This document shows positions 40,471-52,320 of a stretch of DNA of 64,000 nucleotides, piece after piece. Numbering within the stretch: the stretch's first letter is position 1; every line of letters starts with the position of its first letter. The translations under genes and the position numbers were made by a program. The stretch is from contig NC_056428.1 in NCBI RefSeq assembly GCF_905147365.1, positions 92,001-156,000 on the forward strand, given 5' to 3'. The notes beneath the pieces were generated by a model. It made no database searches. It saw nothing but the letters and a program-made list of their open reading frames with translations, and was not told the DNA's origin. The stretch is from Aricia agestis. Its lineage: Eukaryota; Arthropoda; Insecta; Lepidoptera; Lycaenidae.

Positions 40471-41036
40471 CACAAAGTTAATATACCTAGCGGAATAGAG
40501 AAACAAAGGCCTGAGCAAGCGAGATGTCACTATCAGTAACACTGCATAGTAAAAAGAGACGTGTGATACATGACAGCAGAACTCTTTTTTTGACATCCAG
40601 TCGGCACTTATCAGCATGTTGATAATTCAATCTCATAGAAAGATGCTTGTGTTAGTGTATATGAAAGAAGAAAGAAAGAAATAATTTTTTTATTTTTAGT
40701 ATACACAAGTGCGATATGTCGCAGCCAACTTGTTAAAATAGCCGTTCAATCAAACAGCTAGCCCTTCGACTGAACAACGCCATTCAATCACACAACTATA
40801 CATTGTTTAGCCAACTTGTTGATTGCTTATTTTTATTTTTTTTATTTTTCAACGTTCAACACTACAGCTAGACGACGCTTAACTAACTGGTAAAATGGAA
40901 AATTAACTAAGGTCACCATTAGTTTAGGGTTATTATTACACAAGTGCATATTATGTAAATCAATTTCGGTTTCGTTTGACACCACAAGTTTGTTGCTCTA
41001 TTCCGCTAGCTAGGGCCTAGGTATATTAACTTTATG
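40471..41036. mobile_element. P-like foldback transposon, second copy
   Basis: 566 bp with the same ends as the element at 33107-34219 (CACAAAGTTAATATACCTAG on the left, TATATTAACTTTATG on the right). The right arm carries a small duplication, CTAGCTAGGGCCTAG. Flanking 8-mers share only their last five bases (TATTC). Non-coding, in WARS2 intron 3. Confidence 0.65.
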
Positions 41037-41148
41037 GTCTATTCTCTACAATATGTGATATGTTTTTATTATCCTTTATACATATGGTAATTTGTGGTGA
41101 ATAGGGACAAAACTCAACTTTTTTTTTTAAGTATTCAAAGACCAGGCT

Positions 41149-41353
41149 TGTAGGGGTCCAAGGGGAAGTTTTGTAGAGTTCGAAAAGAGTATGTTGTTTG
41201 AGCACCTTTATTATGTAAGTTCACAAATGTTAGCGTGTTAACAAGTACGCGTTGCTAAGTGCACTGCTAAACTGGAATATAATAAAATAATTTGACACCA
41301 CAATGACGACACGGCGCGTCAACGTATTAAGTTAGGTATGTACAAACCGTACA
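41149..41353 (-). repeat. 3' LTR of BEL/Pao element
   Basis: 205 bp, matched by 49499-49703 with one substitution, and bordered on the outside by AGGCT. Confidence 0.9.
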
Positions 41354-41538
41354 TCTTGGCAACCCAAAAAAAAAAAAATCAATTAACAATAAATGCTAAA
41401 GTTCATTAGCTTAAGTATAAATGTAAAGAAATATAAAAGTTTAAATATAAAGGTAAAAGTAAAAATAAGTATAAAATGACTTTTCACAACAAAATTACTT
41501 AAAATTGAAATTAATCAAAATTAAAAGCAAAGTTGGTT

Positions 41539-42198
41539 CTACTGGTGTTTTCGCTTCGTCACATATATCAACGTGTAGAGATCCTTTATATCTTCTTTGT
41601 AGTTTTCTACAGGTAATGATAAGTCTTTCGGAATTCTCCCGGATATTTCGTTCAATTGCTGTATAAGATGAGCTGGAGATATCAGATGCACATCTATATG
41701 TCCTTGGTAGACGTTTGTAAGCGAATTGAACAGCATGTTTTGGAAAGTCTTTAAGCTGTTGATGAGGAGATACACAGTCAATGATGCCGAGTTCAAATAG
41801 GTAGTAGCGGAGAGAATCTGCATTTCCGTTCTAATGGTTGCCATGTTTAAGTTAGTTTGGTTGACAAAGCGGTCCATCATATCAAATTGCCGTTGAATGT
41901 TATCTTCACTTTTCTTCAGTACTTTGTTTTCTAATTCCACGATGCTAGTTTGGTTTTTTATTAGCTCAAGTAAATAGTCCTCGTTACTCTGAATTCTTTG
42001 TATGTCATTTTCATATTTTTCAGCAAAATGTTGGTCCAAAATTCCATACAAGCTATTGGCTACGTAGCCCACTCCGTCCACCCAACCGCGTTTCTTTCTG
42101 CTAGTCAAATGTTTGTGCGGATTTATCAAAATCGAGTTATAATGACCGAGCAGTTCTATCTCGTGACTTAATTGTTCTGCAGTTTTGTATGTTCGCAC
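41539..42198 (-). pseudogene. F-like envelope fragment of BEL element, fusion-peptide part
   Basis: 219 codons on the minus strand. A furin-type basic cleavage motif (RKKR) followed by a Gly-rich hydrophobic stretch lies near residues 55-75, then a helical region. This is the layout of baculovirus F-like fusion proteins, which some insect retroelements acquired. The frame is displaced from the upstream env start, which lies at the end of the integrase frame, so a frameshift between about 42137 and 42198 splits the gene. No transmembrane anchor follows before the stop, so the C-terminal part is also missing. Confidence 0.65.
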
Positions 42199-43999
42199 TG
42201 TGACACAAATCTTTCACGGAATTAAAATAGTTTTCGACACGACGAGTTCCTTCCCAGTACGTTGTTATGTTGTAATACATAATTAAAGTCCATTCATTGT
42301 GTTCCATCTGCATTTTACCGATTGCATCATAATAGATAGGGCGCTCATGTTCTAAGGTTGTAATTTGAGCTCTTGACCCATATGATCCAGATATAAATGT
42401 AAACATTGTCAGAATCGTAAGTAAAAAACTCGATAATTTATTTCGACCTTTTCTGCTTTTGTTTTCAGAATTTGACCTTTGTTCCTCCTCAGTTCTGGGA
42501 TCTTCTTCTTGGTTTTCGATTTCAGAGCCCAACGGTAAAGGTGATAGTTTTGTTACAGGACGTTTGATTACCCCTGTTCGAGTCTTGATGGTCGTAACTC
42601 GGACATACCCGTCAGCGCCTGGATGAGTTTCGAGCACCCGCCCTAGGGCCCATTTTCCAGGAGGTAAGTTGTTGTCTTTGATCAGTACGATATCGCCGAC
42701 GCTGATATTTTTCGTAGGTTTGCTCCGAGTTTGCAGTTGTGTTAGGTATTCGTTGGACCAATTTTTCCAGTATTGTTGAAACATTTGTTCTACAAGTTGC
42801 CATCGACGACGTACGCCAATGTGAACATCAGTGTAATCCGATAATGGGAACGTCATTATCGCGCCGCCAGTGATGAAATGGCCCGGTGTTAAACAGTTGT
42901 AAAATTCTTCCGGATCTTCAGTAAGAGGGCACAAGGGCCTCGAGTTCAAGCAGGCTTCTATTTTTGTCAGTAGCGTTGACATCTCCTCGTAGGTAAGTTT
43001 CTGGTCACCTAGTACTCGTCGTAAATGTCGTTTCATGGATTTGACAGCGGCTTCCCACAAACCGCCCGCGGTCGGCCAGGCAGGGGCGTTAAAATGCCAC
43101 TCGACCTCCAGTTTAGCTAATTCATCAAAAAATTCCGATGTCATGATCTCTTTGAAATTTATGAATTCCTGACGTAGCACCTTTGCAGCGCCGATGAAAT
43201 TAGTTCCACAATCTGAGTACATATGTTTAGGGGTGCCACGCCTTGAACATAGTCGTTGAAAAGCTGCTATGAATGTTTCAGTGCCGAGATCGGAAACAAG
43301 TTCAATATGTACGGCTTTGGTAGCCATACACATGAATATTGCAATATATCCCCTAGAAGTTTTAACGCCTCTGCCTTTGTTTATTTTCAGTTCGATGTAA
43401 CCAGAGTAGTCAACCCCTGTAAATGTAAAGGGTCGACATGGGGTTACTCTCTGTTGCGGAAGATTACTCATCAGTTGATGGTTGTCGGTTTGTGTAAAAC
43501 GGTGGCAGCGCACACATTTTCGAAGTTCAGTTTTGACAGCCCTGTTGCCGCCGACGATCCAATATCGCTGTCGTACTCGTATGTGACTTAACGTCAGCCG
43601 AGCTCCACCATGCAGTGTAATTAAATGGGAATATTTAATCAACAGTTGCGTTAATCGACTTTTATGTGGTATGATAGTTGGGTTTTTCATTTCCACAGGT
43701 AAGTTTGAGTTTTGGAGGCGGCCGCCCACGCGAATTATCTTATCTTCGTCTAGGTACGGGTTCAGCTTCATAATTGCGCTCCTTTTTGACACATTCTCGT
43801 TTTTCAAAAGTTGTTTATATTCTTGATTGAAGTGTATCTGTTGTATGGTTTTAATAATAATATTTCTTGCTGCAGTTAGTTCGGTAGTAGTCAGGTACGG
43901 GGACTCAGATTTCCTTTTAGCGCTCATATTTGTTATGCAACGTAATATCCAAGCAGTAACTCGGAAAAGTTTTGTTAATGAGCTGCATTTATTTATCAA
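42137..43999 (-). pseudogene. BEL integrase with in-frame env start
   Basis: 620 codons. Integrase zinc residues (CVRCHRF), a D,D,E core (VDYSG, YSDCGTNF, and the GLWEAAVKSMK region with E) and the BEL-typical C-terminal GDIVLIKDNN / KWALGRVLE domain. After integrase, without a new start, the same frame runs into a hydrophobic signal-like segment near 42350-42440 and the N-terminal part of an F-like env. Upstream, a single TAA at 44048-44050 in the same frame separates it from the RT part of pol. Confidence 0.8.
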
Positions 44000-44047
44000 G
44001 GTTGTTATCCAATTATCATCATCCTGATTTGACGAAGTCTCTTGATT

Positions 44048-45907
44048 TTACTTTTCTTTGCAGCCGATGTTTGTATAATATATTTTGTAGGTTGCAGTCT
44101 CATCTGTTTCAAATTTCTTCAAAAATGCAGGGCCTTGAAACCATAGATCGAAGGTCATTAGTTTGGTAGGTAAAATGCCTCTGCTTGCACAGTCAGCTGG
44201 ATTAATCTCTGACTTAATGTAACGCCATTGTGTGGTAGGTATAATGCGTTTTATTTTTGTAACTCGATTGGATATGTAGGCCTCTCTTTTAGTAGTGTCC
44301 CCTTGGAGCCACGCGAGAACTACTTGCGAGTCACACCATGCTTGAATTTTCAGATTGTATTCCGAAAAAACTTTCTGAGTTTTTTCCATAAGTTTAGCCA
44401 ACAGTAAGGCACCACACAATTCAAGTCTTGGCAGGGTGGTTTTTTGTGCTATAGGAGCCACCCGTGTACGAGATACAAGAAGCGTAATTACCGCAGCTCC
44501 GTCGGAATTTTTCACGCGACTGTATATAACACAAGCGTAAGCTTTCTCGCTTGCATCACGGAAACCCAGTAATTCTATATCTTGTTTTGTTTCGCCAATC
44601 CATCTTTTCAGAGTTATGTTGTGAATTAATGGCAATTCTATTTTTAGTTTCTGCCATTCTTTCTCAATATTTTGGGGAATTTCGTCGTCCCAATCAATGT
44701 TTAGAGTCCAAACCCTTTGAAATAGTAATTTTGCAGTAATGGTCACCGGAGACAGCCATCCCAGCGGATCATAAAACTTCGAAATTCCCGACAATAATAG
44801 TCGTTTTGTTAATTGTGTTGTACTTTGTTTTACAGGCCATTTTAGGTGAAAGGTGTCGCTGCTGGTGTTCCAGGTAAGTCCCAACGTTTTTGATGTTTCA
44901 TCGGGTTTGAAGTCGAAGCTGTTTGTTGTTGAAATTTGCTCTTTAGGTAAGTCTTCTAATGAAGTTGGGTAGTTGCTGGACCATTTTCGTAAATTCATTC
45001 CCGCACCTTTTAGTAAATCGATTAGGGACCGCTGTAACTTCTTGGCGGCTTCGAATGATCGTTCACCACTCACAAGGTCATCTACGAAGAAGTGGTTTTC
45101 CAGGACCTCTGCAGCTGCAAATGGGAACTTATGACCATCATCCATGGCGAGTTGTTTCAGTGTACGTAAGGCCAGCCAAGGAGCGGGTTTGGTACCGTAG
45201 GTCACTGTACAAAGTTGATATTCTTGAAGAGGCTGTTCTGGTGAATCCCGCCAGATAATTTTTTGCAGGTGTTGCTGATCTTCATTTATCCACACACATC
45301 GATACATTTTTTCGATGTCAGCAGTGAAGGCAAATTTGTATGTTCTCCACTTCAAAATAAGCGACTGAATATCTTTTTGAAGATTTGGGCCTTTTTCTAA
45401 AGGGCTGTTTAAACTGTGGCCACTCGATGTTTTTTGAGATGCATTAAAGACTACTCTCAATTTGGTCGTTGTAGAGCTCTCTTTCAGAACGCCGTGATGT
45501 GGTAAGTAACAGTCGGCGGGTGTTATATGAGACGAAAGTTTCATATGGCCAAGGTCCGCGTATTCTCTGATAAATTCTTTGTACATAGTTGAAAGTTTTT
45601 TATTTTTAGCGAGCCGTTTTTCCAGTTGTAAAAATTGTGAGACCGCGATGGGTCCCGACGAACCTAATTTTTCTTCAAGGTTAGGGCGGAGTGGCATCTT
45701 CACAACATATTTTCCGTCGGCAGCTCGTTGTACTGTTCTCGAATAAAATTGTTCACACTGATCGTCCTTGGAAATATCTTCCGATTTATGTATTTCTTCG
45801 CTTTCCCAGTATTTAGCTAATTCGTCAAAATTCACCAAGGTCACGTGGCAATTAAAAGTTTTCATTTTCCCACATAGGATCCATCCTAGATGTGTCTGTT
45901 GTGCCAC
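44048..45907 (-). pseudogene. BEL reverse transcriptase/RNase H
   Basis: 619 codons: LGWILCG pre-RT motif, RVVFNAS, FTADIEKMY, and the catalytic ENHFFVDDLVSG (F-V-D-D form), then the BEL RNase H region with KLLFQRVW, LELCGALLLA and DSQVVLAWL. The frame ends at a TAA beyond which the same frame stays open into integrase, so one nonsense change divides pol. Upstream protease coding is in another frame. Confidence 0.85.
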
Positions 45908-45927
45908 AGGGGATTGACAGCTTCCTT

Positions 45928-46883
45928 TTAAAACTCCATCCAGTATAATGTTAGTAAAAGTAAGTCGATGGGGCGCGAAATGTTGAAGTCAGGATCAGCC
46001 AGCTGTAAGTTTTCCAGATGAGGCCAGTTCGATTTTTCGAAAGTAGCATTCGGTAAGTTATTTGTAAGTTTTTTCATTATAAGTGCTTGTACTTCGTACT
46101 TTTGTACTTTAGTTGACCCCTGCAATCACCAGATACTGAACCAACCCCCGAGATGGTAGCGGCGAACCTCTTCCTCGGCAGGCGTAATATCTGTGCAGCA
46201 TTTTCTGTTATTAAGTTTACTTGCGAGCCCTGATCCAAGAGGGCCCTAAGTTTAACGTAAGTGCCATCATAGGCCTTTATTTTCAGTAGAGTTGTAGTTA
46301 GTAAAATTTCAGTTTTATCCGATGATAAGTGATTTGAAGCTTGTTGCTGAGAAGAGGACGCTTGTTGTCCAAGGTTATTTTTGCCATTCGCTGGAATTAC
46401 CCAGTTCACGTTGTGTAACATGGTATGATGTTTCATGTTACACTCCTTACATGTTTTCGCCGATTTACATTCTTCGTTATTGTGGCTATAGAGACAATTT
46501 TTGCAGAGTTTCAACTTCGCGACGGTGTGATTCCGCTGGGCAATATCCATGTTAATAAATTTAGCACATTGCATTAAAACATGATTTCCATTACAATTCG
46601 GGCATTTTCCATAAGTAGCGTGATAGTTATAAGTTTTCTTAAAATCATATGAAAATTTTTTTACAGGTTGTTTGTTGTTAGCAGGTTTCCAATGAGATGT
46701 TTTTTCGGAAGTGGTATTTTTCGCAGATTTTGTTGACTTTGCAGTTTCATATGCCATAAACTTGCACTCCAAAAAATATAAAAAATCTTGCAAATTTTGT
46801 AATTCTCTGTGATCTCGGATTTCGTTCATATAATCATTTAAAGTTGTTGAATCTAATTTTGGTAACATTAAATGCACGATCAT
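45928..46883 (-). pseudogene. BEL Gag zinc knuckles and protease, two frames
   Basis: The frame 46883-46077 has a Lys-rich stretch, Cys/His knuckles (CPNCNGNHVLMQC, CKNCLYSHNNEEC, CKECNMKHHTMLH) and a retroviral-type aspartic protease core ALLDQGSQVNLIT. The frame 46125-45928 continues with the ISRPIDLLL end of the protease. A frame change lies in the 46077-46125 overlap and another near 45910. Confidence 0.75.
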
Positions 46884-47904
46884 TGGATCCCACGTTGCTA
46901 CGGCAACGTGGGTATACGTCCAGCCCGATGTTAGCTATGCCGTTCATGCACTCCTTGATGGCGTCATGCATTTTCTTGAGATTGTTGGCGTCAGGTTGCT
47001 GTATAACAGGGAGACTCATCATTGTATTGAAAAACGATGAAAATTGTAGGCGGCGATTATCATACCGTTGCACTAAAATATCCCAGCAGGAATTGTAGTT
47101 TTCAGCACAGACGGATAAATGCTGTACCAGACTTTCTGCTTCCCCCTTCAATTTATTTTTCAGGTGTTTAATTTTTTGTGCTTTATTAATTGTTGGGTTA
47201 TTATGAATCGTTTCGAGGAACAAATCCTTAAAAGATATCCACTTACTGTAGTTTCCATAAAAAAATATTTCCATTTTCGGTGCCGACTGCTGATAGTGAG
47301 CATTCGACCAAATTTTAGATTGATGTTGTTTTCGCAAGTCATCATATTTTTCTTCGATATCTGAGTACACCTGGTAATAATGATCGTTAGACCCCTTCAG
47401 CTGAAAGTCGATTTCCCAGTGCAGTTTGTCGATGGACTCCCACTTCGATTTTAAAATGTTCAAATTATCTTCCAGCTCCCACTTCTCACTAACTCTAGTG
47501 ATGTCGATTTTAGCCATTGCACGATAAATCGCATTAAAATTGCATTCTTGTCTATTTAAAAGTTGTTGCAATTCTTCAGATTTTCCGTCCTCGCAGCCTT
47601 GAGCGTAGTCAACAGAAATGTCACTTAAATCAAAATTCACACTCTGTTTTTGCTGTTGCAAGTATTTAAGTCTGTTGTTTATGTCCGTTTTCGTTGCTAA
47701 ATACATTTCTTTAGTTTTGTTATAGACGTCTTCAGAAAAATAATTTATATTTTTGTCTTCCTGTTCCAGTAGTAATAAGGCATTTCTCGCCTCGAAGTCT
47801 CTCCACTGTTCTTCCAGAGATGACAAACGTATGTTGAGGTACTCTTCAGAGACGAAGAATCTTTGCGATAGTTTGCACACAAATACTTGATATTCTCGAA
47901 ACAA
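46834..47904 (-). pseudogene. BEL Gag, N-terminal part
   Basis: 356 codons. A Glu/Lys/Gln-rich helical N-terminal half is followed by the BEL Gag core with FYGNYSKWISFKDLFLETIH and AQKIKHLKNKLKGEAESLVQ, widely conserved in Pao/BEL Gag. The frame is lost near 46860, where the neighbouring frame continues. It forms the particle shell. Confidence 0.75.
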
Positions 47905-48075
47905 GTTGATTGAAGTTCAAGTTTATCCATGTTGATGTTATGAAATAATGTAATAGCTCACCAAACTTGGCACGTAGTTGACGGTGACAAGTACAGCTAG
48001 GCGTAGTTCACAACACGAAGATCCAATTTCGATGAATTGGTCGTATCCAAATCTCGCTATGATTATGCACTCTTA

Positions 48076-49367
48076 CGAGGGCTGCTATTTATGTATCCGG
48101 AACTGGCCACTTACAAGAACAATATTTAAAAAGTAATTACAACATTTGAAAATAGAACTCTTTGGTTGAAGAATACATTTTGTTTCATGTGACTGTCAAT
48201 TATTTTTCCATTGTGGCGTCATTTTGAAAATTGCGTGTCTTCATTTGCCATGGATTTAACGCGTGAACATTTTCGTGCAATGATTTACTACGATTTTCGG
48301 CGTGGGCTAAATCAACAACAGTGCTTTATTCAACTCACCGCAACTTTTGGAGATGAAGCACCATCAAAAACCACTGTTTATCACTGGTACAGTGAGTTTA
48401 ATCGTGGGCGGTCTATGCTCACGGATGAAAATAAAGAAGGTCGCCCAAAAACAGCTGTTGTCCCACAAAATATAGATGCTGTGCGGGAACTAATAATGCG
48501 TGATCGTCATGTTACATATCGCGAGATAGAGGCGTCCTTAGGCATAAGTATGACGAGCATACATAAGATATTACACGAACATTTGGCTGTAAAAAAAATA
48601 TGTTCGCGTTGGATTCCGCACAACTTGACAATCGATCAAAAACGGGCTCGTGTCGATTGGTGCGAAAAAATGATAAAAAAATACAACCGTGGTACGTCAA
48701 AAGCCGTTTATAACATCTACACAGGTGATGAATCTTGGATCTATGCATATGACCCCGAAACTAAACAACAGTCAACGGTGTGGGTGTTCCAAGATGAGCC
48801 GAAACCAACAAAAGTTACTCGTGCAAAAAGTACTTTGAAGCAAATGGTCGCCTGTTTTTTTGGAATTAATGGACATGTGGCTACAGTGCCATTAGAGAAT
48901 CGTAAAACGGTTAATTCTGAATGGTATACGACCATTTGTTTACCAGAAGTCTTTGAAGAAATAAGAAAGGACAACCGACAACGCAGAATCATATTACATC
49001 ACGACAATGCTAGCTGTCACACCTCAGCTGAAACAACTCAGTTTTTGGAGGGTTAAAAGATCGAATTGACTGGTCATCCGCCGTACAGCCCTGATTTGGC
49101 ACCTAACGATTTCTTTTTATTTCCATACGCGAAGAACAAATTACGTGGTCAACGTTTTTCGAGCCGCGAAGAGGCTGTTGATGCGTTCAAAATGCACGTT
49201 TTGGAGATACCTCAATCAGAATGGAAAAAGTGCTATGAAAATTGGTTCCAGCGTATGCAAAAGTGTGTCGATCATCGCGGCGAATATTTTGAAAAGCAAT
49301 AAAACCATATTAAATGATATATGTTTGTTTCTTTTTTTAATTCCGGATACATAAATAGCAGCCCTCG
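48076..49367 (+). mobile_element. mariner transposon nested in BEL leader
   Basis: 1292 bp, flanked by TA on both sides, with 27-bp terminal inverted repeats that open CGAGGGCTGCTATTTATGTA. It is inserted between the BEL 5' LTR and gag, so it arrived after BEL. Confidence 0.92.
48250..49302 (+). pseudogene. mariner transposase with one internal stop
   Basis: The frame from ATG 48250 (MDLTREHFRA; an earlier in-frame start gives 13 extra residues) to 49302 is about 350 codons, the usual mariner length. An N-terminal helix-turn-helix region is followed by a DD34D catalytic core: D in TGDESWIY, D in HHDNASCH and D in SPDLAPNDFF, with 34 positions between the last two. A TAA at 49054-49056 interrupts the frame between the second and third catalytic residues, so the copy is inactive unless read through. 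Otherwise intact. Confidence 0.9.
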
Positions 49368-49498
49368 TACCCAGTGTGTGCGTCCTTGTCTCAATGCAGC
49401 TGGGGATTCTCGCTTGTGAGAGGCCAGCCGCACCGATTCGCCACTGTCGTAAGAAACACACAAAACACGCGAGAATAACCTCGAAGGACCAAAAAAGA

Positions 49499-49703
49499 TG
49501 TAGGGGTCCAAGGGGAAGTTTTGTAGAGTTCGAAAAGAGTATGTTGTTTGAGCACCTTTATTATGTAAGTTCACAAATGTTAGCGTGTTAACAAGTACAC
49601 GTTGCTAAGTGCACTGCTAAACTGGAATATAATAAAATAATTTGACACCACAATGACGACACGGCGCGTCAACGTATTAAGTTAGGTATGTACAAACCGT
49701 ACA
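49499..49703 (-). repeat. 5' LTR of BEL/Pao element
   Basis: 205 bp, bordered on the outside by AGGCT. The primer-binding site TGGTCCTTCGAGG on the minus strand follows at about 49480-49492. Confidence 0.9.
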
Positions 49704-49818
49704 AGGCTTAAAAATGCACTTGGCATCTATGCCAACCTCATAGTATTATTCAAAATTAGTTTAAATTTAATACATTAAACTATAATGCGACCCTTCATTG
49801 ACAATAGATAGAGTCTGA

Positions 49819-50082
49819 TTAAAGTACAGGCCTCTTGCGAAAGAGGCCTGTACTTTAGTGTGTGTACGTGTTCCCTGTAGAGAGTTTACTGTGAAAGTAG
49901 CAGCTCTGAAAGACGAAATTTTTCACTTTTGTATGGGCAAGAGCCCGAGCGTCACGAGTTTCCCCATACAAAAGTGAAAAAAAATGTTGGTCTTTCAGCG
50001 CTGCTACTTTCACAGTGAACTCTCTACGAGGAACACGTACACACCCTAAAGTATTATCACTTATTTTTGTTACACCCTGTAT
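49819..50082. mobile_element. TACAGGGTGTAAC-family MITE with palindrome at its end
   Basis: A perfect palindrome, AAAGTACAGGCCTCTTGCGA and mirror (49819-49855), replaces the first bases of a foldback MITE (to 50082) of the family seen at 24196-24458. Confidence 0.65.
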
Positions 50083-50083
50083 A

Positions 50084-50318
50084 AAACTCAAAGGTGACTG
50101 ACTGATTGACATAGTGATCTATCAACGCACAGCCCAAACCACTGGACGGATCGGGCTGAAATTTTGCATGTAGGTAGATGTTATGACGTAGGCATCCGCT
50201 AAGAAAGGATTTTGATAAATTCCAACCCCAAGGGGTTCAAATAGGGGATGAAAGTTTGTATATAATAATACTTCTTAACGCGAGCGAAGCCGCGGGCAAA
50301 AGCTCGTTCGTAATATTA
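50084..50318 (+). repeat. Dispersed repeat with Helitron-like 3' end
   Basis: Contains TCAACGCACAGCCCAAACCA, TTCCAACCCCAAGGGGTTCA and ends with CGCGAGCGAAGCCGCGGGCA then AAAGCTCGT. The GC-rich pairing end resembles the Lep1 3' hairpin. Family tentative. Confidence 0.45.
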
Positions 50319-50553
50319 TAATAACATTGTTTAAACATGCTCATACCCAGTATTATAGTAATCTGTGCTCAATGCTCATACCTATCCGACATACCATACA
50401 ATGTTTAATACGGAATACGGATAGATGTATTTAGAATTTTTATGCAATTTTAATTTTTACTAAATGTACTTGACGTTTAATAATATATTACATAATACAT
50501 TTAATAAAAATTAAAATTACATAAAAATAGTAATCTATACAATCTATACTAAT

Positions 50554-51050
50554 TCTATACTAATATTATAAATGCGAAAGTATCTCTGTCTGTCTGTCTG
50601 TCTGTCTCGCTTTCACGCCAAAACTACTGAACCGATTGCAATGAAATTTTGTACACAGTTATTCTAGAGTCTGAGAAAGGACATAGGCTACATTTTGATG
50701 TGGGAAAATATCTTATTTCCATGAAAATATCGATGAAAATTAATTCGTATTGCGCGTGGCCAGCGCTCATCCCGGGGGACCTGGGTTCGAGTCCCGCAGG
50801 CGGAACAAAAAGTTTTCAATGTTCCTGGGTCTTGGATGTGTATTAAAATAATATTTCAAAAATCTTAAATATATTTTATGTATAATATTATAAAAAATCC
50901 AGAAATAGATCGATGCAATGAACATTTTAGTTCTAATACGATTCAACAGATGGCGTTTTATTTTTTACTTCATTGTAACATAGAACTAATCATACTTATT
51001 AGTTATTATGTTTTTATTTATAGTTTTTAATACGTTAGAATATTATGTTT
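50554..51050 (+). mobile_element. Helitron with tRNA-like segment, inverted third copy
   Basis: Begins TCTATACTAATATTATAAAT and contains GTGGCCAGCGCTCATCCC and a perfect B box GGTTCGAGTCC at about 50791-50801. Same internal structure as the tandem pair at 26259-27268, in reverse orientation. In WARS2 intron 3. Confidence 0.7.
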
Positions 51051-51288
51051 AATAATATTATCACTTGGTATAATAATAATCAATCTATCTTATCTTATAG
51101 AACTCCTACTGCATTTCTAAGGAGTTCGAGTGTACCGTGTTGGCCTATATTCCATCCAGAAAATATATCAATGCAATCAACATTTTAATTCTAATATATG
51201 AAAACAGATGGCGTTTTATTTTTTACTTCATTATTGTAACAGAACTAATCATACCTACTTTATTATATATTATTGTTTTTATTCATAA

Positions 51289-51487
51289 CTAGCTGTTGCC
51301 CGCGACTTCGTCCGCGTGGACTTTAATTTATAGCGCGCGGTGTCAACAAAATTTGTGTGCACACTGCACAGCTGTATTGATTTAAGGGGTACCAGGGTTT
51401 TTTTATAAAAGCTTTTGACACCAATTTTGTTGACATCGCACGCTATAAACTGAAGTCCACGCGGACGAAGTCGCGGGCAATAGCTAG
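51289..51487. mobile_element. Foldback Helitron with a 3' terminus at each end
   Basis: 199 bp. Both ends carry the Helitron 3' signature, CTAG plus the CGACTTCGTCCGCG hairpin region, in opposite orientations, and no 5' terminus is present. The interior is ordinary Helitron 3' sequence meeting tail to tail near 51355. Confidence 0.75.
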
Positions 51488-52190
51488 TATATATTATAAT
51501 AATACGCGAACGAAAAACTTTGTAACCCCTTTTTACGACAAATGGGGATACGTAGGTGCATGAAATTTTGCACAGTTATAGTTTATATGGTGAAGGCTTA
51601 GATAAATGATTGCTCTCGCGCGCGCGCTCGACTAGATACAGTGCTGTATAGAAAAGAAAGATTTCTGAATGCGGCAACTCAATATTGTAGTGTGTGTAAA
51701 ACAATGCACAAATATTGTTGTGTGCGTATCTACGCACACAACAATTTTGGCAACCCGATTATCTAATCGGGTTGCCAGATACGTGACTGGTGCCCAATCA
51801 ATGGGGAAAAATTAGTTGCTGTGGTCTTGTAATTTATTATTATTGTATAGTAAGTGTCGATTTTTCAATCATCAGATAAACTTTACCATTGGAATAAAGT
51901 CCATTCTAAGAGAATGCGATAAAATAACAACGTTGTTTAGGTCAACGAAACATAATGGGTACTATATTGATGAGAAAACAATACAAAAACCATAAATATA
52001 GAATGTGAGCGCAGAGCGCGAACCTTGCTAGATCTGTGACAAAAACAATGGTAGGAAGTTTAACGAAAGTTAAGAATGAGTCATCAAAAAGCAAATGTTA
52101 AATTTGCTTTCTCATTTGTTACTGTATTGTGTATATAAAATATAAACTGTATTTAAGATTTTTATTTTAATATGATACTCATAATTCATA
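51488..52190. other. AT-rich intron sequence, nothing recognised
   Basis: A short inverted pair, AACAATATTGTTGTGTGCGT-like with GTGTGCGTA...TACGCACAC around 51700-51745, and a CG dinucleotide run at 51615-51628. No coding. Confidence 0.4.
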
Positions 52191-52194
52191 TTTA

Positions 52195-52320
52195 TTAATA
52201 CACATTCATGATCTAGGAACTTTGAAAACTTTTTGTTCCGTTGATGGGATTCGAATCAGCTACCCTAGCTAGAGATTTTAATGCGCTCATCCATTCAGCC
52301 ACTATGTATATATAAAAAAA
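52195..52320 (-). mobile_element. tRNA-like SINE fragment
   Basis: On the minus strand: A-box-like GTGGCTGAATGGATGAGCGC, then a B box GATTCGAATCC, and AACAAAAAGTTTTC downstream, shared with the tRNA-like Helitron insert. The long spacing resembles a Ser/Leu-type tRNA with a variable arm. Degenerate acceptor, so not a functional tRNA gene. Confidence 0.5.

Larger units (their letters stand above)
41149..49703 (-). mobile_element. BEL/Pao retrotransposon with env remnant
   Basis: 8555 bp including a nested mariner. LTRs are 205 bp (41149-41353 and 49499-49703), both TG...CA, with one difference seen (G/A in ACAAGTAC[G/A]CG). The 5-bp target duplication is AGGCT (41144-41148 and 49704-49708). 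A primer site TGGTCCTTCGAGG lies about six bases inside the 5' LTR on the minus strand. Internal order on the minus strand: gag, zinc knuckles and protease, RT/RNase H, integrase, env-like. Coding is broken by about four frame changes and one stop, despite near-identical LTRs. It lies in WARS2 intron 3, antisense to that gene. Confidence 0.9.
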
